Source: Pedobacter westerhofensis | Lineage (GTDB): Bacteria; Bacteroidota; Bacteroidia; Sphingobacteriales; Sphingobacteriaceae | Direction: 5' to 3' | DNA: 33,365 nt | Assembly: GCF_900182595.1 (NCBI RefSeq) | Contig: NZ_FXTN01000023.1 | Span: forward strand, 1 to 33,365 | Shown: piece after piece, positions 24,405 to 32,008 of the stretch | Position numbering within the stretch: position 1 is the first letter of the stretch | Layout of the letters: each line of letters starts with the position of its first letter | Program-made: the position numbers and the translations under genes | The notes under the pieces: model-generated | The model's database searches: none | The model's input: only the letters and a program-made list of their open reading frames with translations | What the model was told of the DNA's origin: nothing

Positions 24405-25460
24405 ATGACTACCGAACCAAAAAAAATAAAACAAAGCACGCTCATTATCATTGCTGCCATTGTCCTTGTACTCGGGATTATTGCAGGTTATTATGGATAT
24501 AACCAGTTCAAGGTATATTTTAAGCCCAATATTTCGGGAAAGGAAGCCTATCTGTATATTAAAACAGGATCATCGATAGACGACCTGTATGCAGAGATCA
24601 AAAGCAAAAACCTGCTGAAAGATGTGGGTACGTTTAGTCAGGCCGCTGCTAAGATGGATCTTGCACAGCGATTAAAACCAGGCCGTTACAAGCTATCAAA
24701 AGGATTAACCAACCGTGCCCTGATCAATATGATCAAAGCAGGTAATCAGGAACCAGTGAAACTGAAGTTCCACAATATCAGAAGGAAAGAAGATTTCGCC
24801 GGTTATTTAGCGAAGAACCTCGAAGCTGATTCAGCTGCTTTTATAAAGGTACTGGATTCTGCTGCGCTGGTTGAGAAATACGGTTTTACTACCGATAACA
24901 GCTATACCATGTTCATTCCCAACACGTACGACATGTACTGGAATACTACGCCGCTGGATTTCTTTGAGCGGATGCAGAAAGAGTTTGATAAATTCTGGAC
25001 TGCGGAACGTAAACAAAAAGCAGCAGCCCTGAAACTTACTCCTCAACAGGTAACAGTACTGGCTTCCATTGTGGATGGAGAAGCGTTGTATGACAAAGAA
25101 ATGCCGATCATCGCAGGTTTATACTTGAACCGCCTGAACAGAGGTATCCTATTACAAGCAGACCCAACGGTGATCTTTGCAAACAATGATTTTACGGTAA
25201 AGCGTGTAACCAATGCTTTGCTGAGAGTAGATTCTAAATATAATACCTATAAATACGCTGGCTTGCCTCCGGGTCCTATAATGATGCCGAGCATCAGTGC
25301 TGTTGATGCAGTGTTGAATTACAACCATAACAACTATATTTACATGTGCGCTAAAGAGGATTTCTCAGGCTATCATGCCTTTGCAGAAACAAAAGCAGAG
25401 CACGAGATCAATGCCAATAAATACCGTGCAGCACTGAATAAAAGAAATATATACAAGTAA
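24405..25460 (+). CDS. mltG: Endolytic transglycosylase MltG (YceG-like)
   Basis: MltG cuts nascent glycan strands and sets their length. The 351-aa protein has a short cytoplasmic start, one membrane span (about 12-32), a LysM-like region (about 45-110), and the YceG catalytic domain (about 115-350). The active-site segment reads LASIVDGEALYDKEM, with the conserved Glu226; the flanking residues differ from the usual IVEKET-type motif. LYLNRLNRGILLQADPTVI and YAGLPPGPIMMPS further on are strong family signatures. The 15-bp spacing indicates co-transcription with the PASTA gene. A hairpin without a T-run follows the stop. Confidence 0.93.
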   Translation: MTTEPKKIKQSTLIIIAAIVLVLGIIAGYYGYNQFKVYFKPNISGKEAYLYIKTGSSIDDLYAEIKSKNLLKDVGTFSQAAAKMDLAQRLKPGRYKLSKGLTNRALINMIKAGNQEPVKLKFHNIRRKEDFAGYLAKNLEADSAAFIKVLDSAALVEKYGFTTDNSYTMFIPNTYDMYWNTTPLDFFERMQKEFDKFWTAERKQKAAALKLTPQQVTVLASIVDGEALYDKEMPIIAGLYLNRLNRGILLQADPTVIFANNDFTVKRVTNALLRVDSKYNTYKYAGLPPGPIMMPSISAVDAVLNYNHNNYIYMCAKEDFSGYHAFAETKAEHEINANKYRAALNKRNIYK

Positions 25461-25468
25461 TCAAATAA

Positions 25469-25509
25469 TCACAGAGAATTATCAGGCTTGCCCTACTGGT
25501 TCTCTGTGA
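25469..25509 (+). terminator. Weak hairpin after mltG
   Basis: TCACAGAGAA (25469-25478) and TTCTCTGTGA (25500-25509) form a perfect 10-bp stem with a 21-base loop, starting 9 bp after the mltG stop. No T-run follows, so it may be an inefficient terminator or an mRNA 3' stabiliser. Confidence 0.4.
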
Positions 25510-25571
25510 ATACTGACGAAAACTTTTTTCCGGCGGTGGCAGTTATAAAAAAGATAGCACAATATTTTACT

Positions 25572-25579
25572 TAAATTTG
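25572..25579 (+). promoter_or_regulatory. Promoter -7 element abutting the YihY-family start
   Basis: TAAATTTG fits TAnnTTTG and ends four bases before the ATG at 25584, so transcription could start at the start codon (leaderless mRNA). A -33 TTG is not evident. Confidence 0.35.
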
Positions 25580-25583
25580 GTGA

Positions 25584-26573
25584 ATGATCTGGTTACACTG
25601 GCAACTTTTACGATTAAAGTCTTATTCCGCGTTTATAGAATGGACAAAAGATTGTGTTCTTCCAGGGTTTAGCCCGCTCCCGCTCTATACGATTGCCGTT
25701 TTCTTTTTCAAGGAGATCGGAAAGGAATCGCTTGTCAATAAAGCATCCTCACTGGCATACAATTTCATGCTGGCGATCTTTCCTGGAATCATCTTCCTTT
25801 TTACGTTAATTCCGTACATTCCCAAGCGTATCGGTTTCCAGGACCAGCTGATGGTCTTGCTGCAGTTAATTCTGCCTAAGCAGGCATATAAAGCTTTTGA
25901 AACTACCCTCAGTGAGATCGTGAAGATCCAGAACGGAAAGTTACTCTCCTTCGGTATTATCCTCTCTGTTTTTTTTGCTACTAACGGCTTACATAACCTC
26001 ATGAAAGCGTTTAACAAGTCGTCCCTTACCCGGGAAACCCGAAGCTGGCTTAAACAGCGGTTTATTGCGTTAATCCTGACCTGTGTGATTGTCTTTTCTC
26101 TTATTGTGACTATCGCAGCCATGACTGTTGGAGAAATCGCATTGAATTACATCAACCGGGGTCTACATGTAAATGCTAAGTTCGTGATCTTCCTAATCGA
26201 ACTATCAAGATGGGCTTTACTGGGGATCTTGTATTTTGTAACGATCTCTGTGCTGTATCGCTATGGCCCGGCAAACACAAAGAAGTGGAAGTTTTTTAGC
26301 GCAGGTTCATGGCTGGCGACGATCCTGGCATTTTTAACGATCTGGGGCTTCTCTTTTTATATTAACCACTTTGGATCATACAATAAAGTATACGGATCTA
26401 TCGGTACTTTGATCGTAGTCATGATCTGGTTGTACCTCAATTCTCTGATACTTTTGCTGGGTTTTGAGCTGAATGCAAGTGTTGACCTGTCAAAACGGAG
26501 CATCAAAATCATCAAACAGCCCTTCAATTTGTTCAAAAATCCGCCTTTAGAGGGCAATAAACTGAATAAATAA
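25584..26573 (+). CDS. YihY/BrkB-family inner-membrane protein
   Basis: This is a widespread membrane family of unknown function; the older name ribonuclease BN was an error. The 329-aa protein has about six membrane spans, including LAYNFMLAIFPGIIFLFTLIPY, FIALILTCVIVFSLIVTIAAM and ILAFLTIWGFSFYI, each quoted in part. Between them is the conserved KASSLAYNF segment. The C-terminal span IVVMIWLYLNSLILLLGFELNA carries the family's W-x-Y-x-x-x-x-x-L-x-G-x-E-x-N pattern. The start at 25584 gives MIWLHWQLL, the start form I associate with Sphingobacteriaceae members. It is the last core gene before the tRNA and the island. Confidence 0.88.
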   Translation: MIWLHWQLLRLKSYSAFIEWTKDCVLPGFSPLPLYTIAVFFFKEIGKESLVNKASSLAYNFMLAIFPGIIFLFTLIPYIPKRIGFQDQLMVLLQLILPKQAYKAFETTLSEIVKIQNGKLLSFGIILSVFFATNGLHNLMKAFNKSSLTRETRSWLKQRFIALILTCVIVFSLIVTIAAMTVGEIALNYINRGLHVNAKFVIFLIELSRWALLGILYFVTISVLYRYGPANTKKWKFFSAGSWLATILAFLTIWGFSFYINHFGSYNKVYGSIGTLIVVMIWLYLNSLILLLGFELNASVDLSKRSIKIIKQPFNLFKNPPLEGNKLNK

Positions 26574-26634
26574 AAGTTTTTCTATCTCTGCATTAACGAG
26601 TTATCAATTTTCTGTTAAAAAATCAACATCATTA

Positions 26635-26665
26635 TTTGCAGAATCAAGCGGTATTTGTACTTTTG
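26635..26665 (+). promoter_or_regulatory. tRNA-Ser promoter
   Basis: TTTG (26635-26638), 19 bases, then TACTTTTG (26658-26665): a complete Bacteroidota promoter ending four bases before the mature tRNA 5' end. Confidence 0.7.
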
Positions 26666-26669
26666 TCGC

Positions 26670-26756
26670 GGAGAGTTGGCAGAGTGGTCGATTGCGGCAG
26701 TCTTGAAAACTGTTGACTTGTCAAAGGGTCCGCGGGTTCGAATCCCCCACTCTCCG
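26670..26756 (+). tRNA. tRNA-Ser(UGA)
   Basis: The acceptor stem GGAGAGT (26670-26676) pairs with ACTCTCC (26749-26755), and G at 26756 is the discriminator typical of serine tRNAs. The anticodon loop CTTGAAA reads UGA. A long variable arm (class II) and the T-loop GGTTCGAATCC are present. The length is 87 nt and CCA is not encoded (the next bases are CAG), so CCA must be added after trimming by an enzyme such as the RNase Z in this window. Its 3' end is the likely integration site of the island. Confidence 0.95.
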
Positions 26757-26783
26757 CAGATAGCAATATCAAAATGTTTAAAT

Positions 26784-26815
26784 AGCCTGTTAATGTTCAA
26801 TTAACGGGCTTTTTT
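26784..26815 (+). terminator. Rho-independent terminator of tRNA-Ser
   Basis: AGCCTGTTAAT (26784-26794) pairs with ATTAACGGGCT (26800-26810) over 11 bp including one T-G pair, with a 5-base loop and a run of six T starting at the stem's end. It lies 27 bp past the tRNA. Confidence 0.8.
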
Positions 26816-26856
26816 GTTTTTAAGCGTGTTCATATGTTTCATATAAAACCATATCT

Positions 26857-26905
26857 CCAGTGAGTAATCCAGTGAGTAGGTCTAAAAAATGAGCGAACTC
26901 ACTGG
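26857..26905. repeat. Three copies of a 9-bp site between tRNA and integrase
   Basis: CCAGTGAGT occurs at 26857-26865 and 26869-26877 as direct repeats with a 12-bp period, and inverted as ACTCACTGG at 26897-26905. The position between the tRNA attachment site and the integrase gene fits arm-type sites for the recombinase or sites for its accessory or excision factor. The repeats are certain; the role is inference. Confidence 0.6.
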
Positions 26906-26951
26906 AACGATGTAACAAATTGTGTATCAACCAGTTTATAATTTGAACATC

Positions 26952-26982
26952 TTGTGCAAGCCTGACGGTTAAGTTAAATTTG
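26952..26982 (+). promoter_or_regulatory. Integrase promoter
   Basis: TTG (26952-26954), 20 bases, then TAAATTTG (26975-26982): a good Bacteroidota promoter with about 20 bases to the integrase ATG. The 9-bp repeats lie upstream of it. Confidence 0.6.
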
Positions 26983-27002
26983 TATTACTTAAATCAGTCG
27001 TT

Positions 27003-28217
27003 ATGGACAGCAATTTAAAAACCCTATTTTATTTAAAAAAGCCAAAGAACTATGTCTCAGGTGAAATGCCAATTTATTATCGGATCACTCTGAATCTAGT
27101 ACCCGCGGAATTATCAACTGGAATTTCGTGTATCCCCTCCCACTGGAATAAGAAAACGGAGCGAATTAAGGAATCACATCTTGATTCTGTTCGGGATAAT
27201 ATGGTTCTCAGTCAATTGGAGTTAAAGGCCAAAGATAATTATAGATATATCAGCGAGATGGAACCACATAGAATCATCTCAGCAAAGGACATCAAAGACA
27301 TCCTACTTGGGAAACAAATTAAACGTATTATGCTTTTGGATGTATTCAGAGAGCATAATGAAAAAGTGAAAGGCTTAGTTGGCCAAGATTTCGCTGCCGG
27401 AACCCTTCAACGTTATGAAACCTCTTTAAAGCATACTGCCCATTTTATCAAGAAAAAATACAAAACAACAGATATTGCTATTAACCAGGTAAATCATGTA
27501 TTTATTTCCGAATATGATTTCTACCTGCGAAGTGTACGTGGGTGCAGTAACAACACAACAGTAAAATATATCAAAAATTTCAAAAAGATTATTTTAATCT
27601 GTTTGGCTAATGGATATATCGTAACCAATCCTTTTCTAAATTATAAACCGAAAATAAAGCCTGTAAATCGCTTGGCATTAACGTTAGATGAATTATGCTT
27701 GCTAGAAAACAAGACCTTCAGTATTGATCGTTTAGAAGCTGTAAAGGATACATTTCTATTCTGCTGCTACACTGGACTCGCTTACGCGGACGTTTCTTCA
27801 CTAAAACCAGCAAATATTTTGAAAGGTATTGATGGCGAAATTTGGCTCCATACCTTCAGACAAAAAACTTTAACAGCTACAAAGGTTCCTCTATTGGATA
27901 AAGCTTTAAAACTGGTCGCAAAATATAAGGGCCATCCTAAATGTGCGCAGCAGATATTTCCCCTGATCTCTAATCAGAAGATCAACGCGTACATCAAAGA
28001 AATCGCCGATCTTTGTGGTATTCAAAAGGACTTAACCTTCCATATCGCTAGACATACATTCGCTACTACAATTACTTTATCTAACGGCGTGCCTATCGAT
28101 ACTGTGTCAAAGATGCTGGGCCACACAAATATAAGAACTACTCAGCTCTATGCAAAAACTCTTGAACAGAAAATCAGTACAGACATGGCTATTCTTAGGA
28201 CGAAACTGCAACAGTAA
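27003..28217 (+). CDS. Tyrosine recombinase (integrase) of an integrative element
   Basis: This integrase catalyses site-specific insertion and excision of the element it marks. The 404-aa protein has an N-terminal arm-DNA-binding domain (about 8-90, with TLFYLKKPKN and ISCIPSHWNKK), a SAM-like core-binding domain (about 108-210), and a catalytic domain (about 225-395). Catalytic residues seen are His347 and Arg350 in HIARHTF, His374 in LGHTNIRTT and nucleophile Tyr383 in QLYAKT, plus Lys288. The first catalytic Arg is absent: the motif reads YTGLAYADV with Ala260, as in CTnDOT-type integrases of Bacteroidota. It begins 246 bp from tRNA-Ser and is the first gene of the A+T-rich island. Confidence 0.93.
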   Translation: MDSNLKTLFYLKKPKNYVSGEMPIYYRITLNLVPAELSTGISCIPSHWNKKTERIKESHLDSVRDNMVLSQLELKAKDNYRYISEMEPHRIISAKDIKDILLGKQIKRIMLLDVFREHNEKVKGLVGQDFAAGTLQRYETSLKHTAHFIKKKYKTTDIAINQVNHVFISEYDFYLRSVRGCSNNTTVKYIKNFKKIILICLANGYIVTNPFLNYKPKIKPVNRLALTLDELCLLENKTFSIDRLEAVKDTFLFCCYTGLAYADVSSLKPANILKGIDGEIWLHTFRQKTLTATKVPLLDKALKLVAKYKGHPKCAQQIFPLISNQKINAYIKEIADLCGIQKDLTFHIARHTFATTITLSNGVPIDTVSKMLGHTNIRTTQLYAKTLEQKISTDMAILRTKLQQ

Positions 28218-28373
28218 GAAGATCAAATTGGATTATTGATGGTAAGAACCGTCAGGCAAGAACTGATAGCCCTTATTTAAATACATTCCCTATAGAGCTA
28301 TTAACGATGGTGGTAGTTCTATTTTATCAACGTTTGGAATAATAGAATTCTCAATTGGGAAGACTCTCTTTTT
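28218..28373. other. Short gap after integrase
   Basis: I see no feature between the integrase stop and the frameshifted gene's stop, apart from A+T-rich sequence without a clear terminator. Confidence 0.3.
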
Positions 28374-28771
28374 TTACATATTCGACATCTCGATAGTGGG
28401 CTGAGCATTAAAAGGATAGCAATCATCAACACATACTTCTGATTCTACATTTTCTATCCACTCCTTCGCCAAATCACTATATCTTTGCAATACTTCTATC
28501 GTATTTTTCGACCCGTAGACATCTAAATACATTGAAGGAAGATCATCAACCATCATCCATAAAACATTATCCTCACTACTTGCATAGTTGTCAATTTCAA
28601 ATAGAAAAATACAATAGTTCTTCCGAGATTTAAGTAGAGTTAACTGCTTCTAACACTCCTACACCATTTAAAGCTTTCTAAATATGCAGTTGCCCGCTGA
28701 TTCATCTCTCCTACCTTATCATAATACTCAACAGTCCCTTCTGGGGCCTCAAAACTTATAGGATATCCCAT
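28374..28771 (-). pseudogene. Frameshifted hypothetical gene
   Basis: I do not recognise the family. From an ATG at 28771, reading begins MGYPISFEAPEGTVEYYDKV and continues to SFKWCRSV, then reaches a stop after 44 codons. In another frame the same protein appears to continue from KQLTLLKSRKNYC through FLFEIDNYASSEDN to the end SNM at 28374. The join lies near 28638-28650. A one-base change would restore about 131 residues. The acidic, Trp/Tyr-containing sequence is soluble with no signal peptide. A downstream start (MMVDDLPSMYLDV, 60 aa) remains open, but it would remove half the fold. Confidence 0.65.
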
Positions 28772-28906
28772 TTTTTTGTTTTTATTAACTACTCCGATTT
28801 AATCTCCATCTCATAAAACCACCGTTTAATGATAAGACTTAAAGTGCCTGAACAAGAAAAAACACTTTTTATGTAACAAGGTACTATGTTATACATCATA
28901 GTGTGA

Positions 28907-30091
28907 ATGTTTACTATGAAAAAAGGATGCTTTTTGATATTTAGAGCGATAATGCTTTGTTTAATCTCTATTCCGTGCTGGTCACAACCAGAAAAATTGC
29001 TTACAGATAATCCACTCAGAGACAAATTAGATAGGGTTGTACAAGCAGCTGCAACAGACTATATGGCTAATCCTGGTACGGTTGGTCTTTCAATCGCTAT
29101 TTATAAAGATGGACGTAGGTTAATGTATAACTATGGCGAATCAACAAAAGGGACAGGCCAACTGATTAAAGCAAATCAATTATTTAATTTAGGTTCTGTA
29201 GCTAAGACATTTATTGGAATTATGCTTGCACAAGCTGTAATAGATAAAAGAGCAACTTTACAAGACGACATCCGTAAATATCTCCCAGGAAAGTATCCTA
29301 ATTTACAATACGAAGGTCGCAGCGTAAGGTTGATTGACATAGCCAATCATACGTCTGGTCTACCGAAGTCATCCAGAAATTTTCCGGCAAAAATTATGGA
29401 TAGCATAAAGAATATAAGTCTTCCTAAACAGCTTGATTTCTTTTCGAAGTATAATCAAGACACTTTAATGAAGGATATGCATAAATTCAAGCTTGAGACC
29501 TTGCCCGGTACCAAGTACGAATATAACGGCAACGCCATGACAATCCTTATTCTCTTACTTGAACGCATATATCATCAACAGTATGAGCTGTTGGTGACAA
29601 ATTACCTTAAAAATCACTTAGGTCTTTACGATACAAGAACAAAAATTCCTGTGAATCAGCTAAACCGTTTTATTCAGGGCTATAAAGATGCATCACGTCC
29701 TGTACAATGGTATGATCTCACAAATGATAAAACCAATGAGATCAATACTAACCTTTTTTACCCTGGGGGGCCAAGTATGAATTCAACCATGGCAGATATG
29801 CTTAAATATTTAATAGCAAATGTTGAAGAAACCGACCCTGCTATAAGATTATCACACAAGGAAACTTATCACCAAACAGACAGCACGGGTGTAGGCTTAA
29901 GTTGGATGATTGGCAATAATGATGGAAAACGCTTTGTCTACCACAGTGGCAAAACAGGTATTGGATTTAGCACACTTTGTGTTGCATATCCAGAGGACAA
30001 AACAGGGATCATGATACTTGTTAATGGTAACCTTAGTCAAGACAACATATCCATTTTAAGCGACAAGATTAAAATTGCTCTTGTGGAATGA
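28907..30091 (+). CDS. Secreted serine hydrolase, beta-lactamase class C / S12 family
   Basis: Members of this family act on D-amino-acid peptides, beta-lactams or esters. The 394-aa product has a signal peptide; the start could be 28907 or the Met three codons later (MKKGCFLIF), and cleavage probably follows CWSQ. The nucleophile motif is SVAK (Ser97, Lys100) in NLGSVAKTF. The second motif, usually YxN, reads YEYNGN at 204-209, so the Asn is not in its standard place. The third motif is HSGKTG (346-351). It is the longest intact gene of the island and stands alone. A beta-lactamase function should not be assumed, as most family members outside AmpC are not resistance enzymes. Confidence 0.85.
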   Translation: MFTMKKGCFLIFRAIMLCLISIPCWSQPEKLLTDNPLRDKLDRVVQAAATDYMANPGTVGLSIAIYKDGRRLMYNYGESTKGTGQLIKANQLFNLGSVAKTFIGIMLAQAVIDKRATLQDDIRKYLPGKYPNLQYEGRSVRLIDIANHTSGLPKSSRNFPAKIMDSIKNISLPKQLDFFSKYNQDTLMKDMHKFKLETLPGTKYEYNGNAMTILILLLERIYHQQYELLVTNYLKNHLGLYDTRTKIPVNQLNRFIQGYKDASRPVQWYDLTNDKTNEINTNLFYPGGPSMNSTMADMLKYLIANVEETDPAIRLSHKETYHQTDSTGVGLSWMIGNNDGKRFVYHSGKTGIGFSTLCVAYPEDKTGIMILVNGNLSQDNISILSDKIKIALVE

Positions 30092-30206
30092 TTACTTATT
30101 CTCATTAATCCCTCATTAATTGGTAATATTGGAGCCAGTGCCTCAGTATTCTACCGTTTTTTGAAGCGTTTTGATTATTGTCATCTGGAATTAAAAGTTT
30201 TATATT

Positions 30207-30968
30207 GTGACATACAATCACTCCAGCAAATTAAAACCATTATTAAACCAATTTAAAGTGTCAAATATTACTATAAAAGCTTCCGATTTTCGATATCCAA
30301 CTAGAGAAGAGTTACAAGAGGTCTATAAATACACTTCAGACCTTCATAATTTCGATTTTCCTTCCGACGACCCAATGGAATCAATGTTTTCTGACCGCAC
30401 TATCACAGATACTTATCGAGATAACAATTTGCATTATTGGGACGGTGTACTGTTAAATAGGAATGGTGCATTAGCTCTTACCTAACAAAATTCTGTAGTA
30501 AGCTACATGCGTGGGTTTCCTGAAGCTTTAGCACTTTTTGAGCACAATCACTATGTTAACCGATTAAATTTTGACTATAACGCTGAAATATTTTACTACC
30601 ATTTTTCGACTGTTAAAGATACTGTAGCACAAATCATGAACATCTATTATGGCCTTAACATCCCTACTAAAAAAATGTATTTTAATGAAAAAATTGCTAA
30701 AAAAGTGCCAAATGCAACTGTCATTGAAGTAATTGAGAATTTTCTAAACAAAACAAGCCTTGCAAAGGAATATCGTGACAGCTTCACACACCGCACTCCT
30801 ATAAACTACTCAGACAATAGGTGTTCTGTTGAATGGACAACTAGTACAATTACCTATTATTCAGCAAAAGATAGCTATGTAAAATCACCCACGATAAAGG
30901 CTAATATGGATGCTACTATTGACTTATTGGCTAAGATGTTAGATGAACTGAAAGGGCTAATGCCATAA
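30207..30968 (+). pseudogene. HEPN-domain protein interrupted by one in-frame TAA
   Basis: Two open stretches, 30207-30485 and 30507-30968, lie in the same frame and are separated only by TAA at 30483-30485. Reading through gives about 253 residues. The start is GTG at 30207. The C-terminal half carries EYRDSFTHRTP, matching the R-x4-H pattern of HEPN RNase-like domains, and the layout resembles the Cthe_2314-like HEPN group, a call I hold loosely. The first half (FRYPTREELQEVYKYTSDL, SDDPMESMFSD) shows no known motif. A nonsense mutation is the simplest view. Alternatives are readthrough or two separate small proteins, the second starting MRGFPEALALF. Confidence 0.6.
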
Positions 30969-31281
30969 CATTTCGGTATTCCCTCCTGTTTTGAGGGCTA
31001 TTTATTGATTATAAAATCTTCCATTAATTTTTATCCTGAAGATTGCCAGTCTTCATTATCAAGAACTCATCATCAAAACATCGATTGATTTCGATTAATG
31101 AAATGGGTTTATCATAATTACGAGAACTTCCGCCGTGTTTATCCCGTTAGCTTCTCTTTATGAAGCAGTTAATAACTATTATCATAAAACGGAGGAAAAT
31201 TGATGAGGCTAAACAAAGTAGCGGGTGTTTCCTTGAGCTGTTAATCCAAGTGGTCTAATAGTCACTTTCAGTGACCTTTAC

Positions 31282-31561
31282 TTACTGACGCTGGATCGCT
31301 TTTAACATGTCCAAATGCTGTGGTTCTCAACCCAATATAGTTCTCGCTTTCTCTGAAGAGGACTGATAGTTCCAGGTCCAGAATTCTGCGATAAAAGGAT
31401 TGCCTACTAATTTCAGGAGTTCAGACATATTGGTTTCAAACATTCTAGCATTATTACCAGTACCATGGCTAAGAGAACCCGCTAAAATTTTGTTTTGATG
31501 CCTCTGAAGATTTATGATGAGAATTCATTAGGGACTTAATCAAATTCAGTTTTATCGACAT
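31282..31561 (-). pseudogene. Remnant of a small protein with a frameshift and an in-frame TGA
   Basis: An ATG at 31561 opens MSIKLNLIKSLMNSHH. After a frameshift near 31525-31500, the minus strand continues as INLQRHQNKILAGSLSHGTG, then ARMFETNMSELLKL, then NPFIAEFWTWNYQ, to TGA at 31327-31329. The same frame carries on for 14 codons (EPQHLDMLKAIQRQ) to TAA at 31282. The composition is strongly protein-like. The GSLSHGTG...FETN...NPFIAEFW pattern is weakly reminiscent of the C-terminal part of phospholipase D-like nucleases, which I do not claim. Confidence 0.5.
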
Positions 31562-31601
31562 ATAATCGTAATAACTATTTTGTACTATTATTTATGTCTG
31601 T

Positions 31602-31844
31602 TCATGACAGGATATCAGAGTTATCCGAAATGATTGAAGAACTATTTTGACCAAGGAAGGGTTGAATCTTGTGATACAATCTAATTGCCCGAAGAAATTT
31701 TAGGGTTAATGAGTACATTTCATAATCACTATGCAATTGGTAATTAATATTTAATTTTACTAACTCATCATAAAACAAATCTAGCGTCAAACCTTCATCT
31801 GACAGTTTTTCTCTGAGCGTTCGGATAATTTGATTTTCTATCAC
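31602..31844 (-). CDS. Small hypothetical protein
   Basis: I do not recognise it. The 80-aa product starts at GTG 31844, and AGGAG stands 9 bases upstream, an unusually good Shine-Dalgarno for this phylum. The first part (MIENQIIRTLREKLSDEGL, then LDLFYDELVKLN) looks helical and amphipathic. The tail is Ser/Asn-rich and may be read-out past a truncation. There is no signal peptide or membrane span. Neighbours are broken genes, so it may be a fragment of a longer protein. Confidence 0.45.
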   Translation of the reverse strand: MIENQIIRTLREKLSDEGLTLDLFYDELVKLNINYQLHSDYEMYSLTLKFLRAIRLYHKIQPFLGQNSSSIISDNSDILS

Positions 31845-32008
31845 CTTCTATTCTCCTTTTTTTATTTGTTGTTGCAAACACACAAAGAAGCCTATAAGTT
31901 TTAATAAGAATAAATATTAGAGTTGGCTTTTGCTCATCCTCTAGAATAATGATAGATAAAGTTATGTATTGGGATAGATGTCCCGTTCTGAGTCCTTAAA
32001 CATTATTC

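Noticed and set aside
28907..30091. A beta-lactam resistance gene
   Set aside because: SxxK and HSGKTG only place it in the broad S12/class C superfamily. The middle motif is atypical, and most such proteins are not resistance enzymes.
31261..31275. Terminator at the GTCACT/AGTGAC palindrome
   Set aside because: The stem is only 6 bp with a 3-base loop and no T-run.
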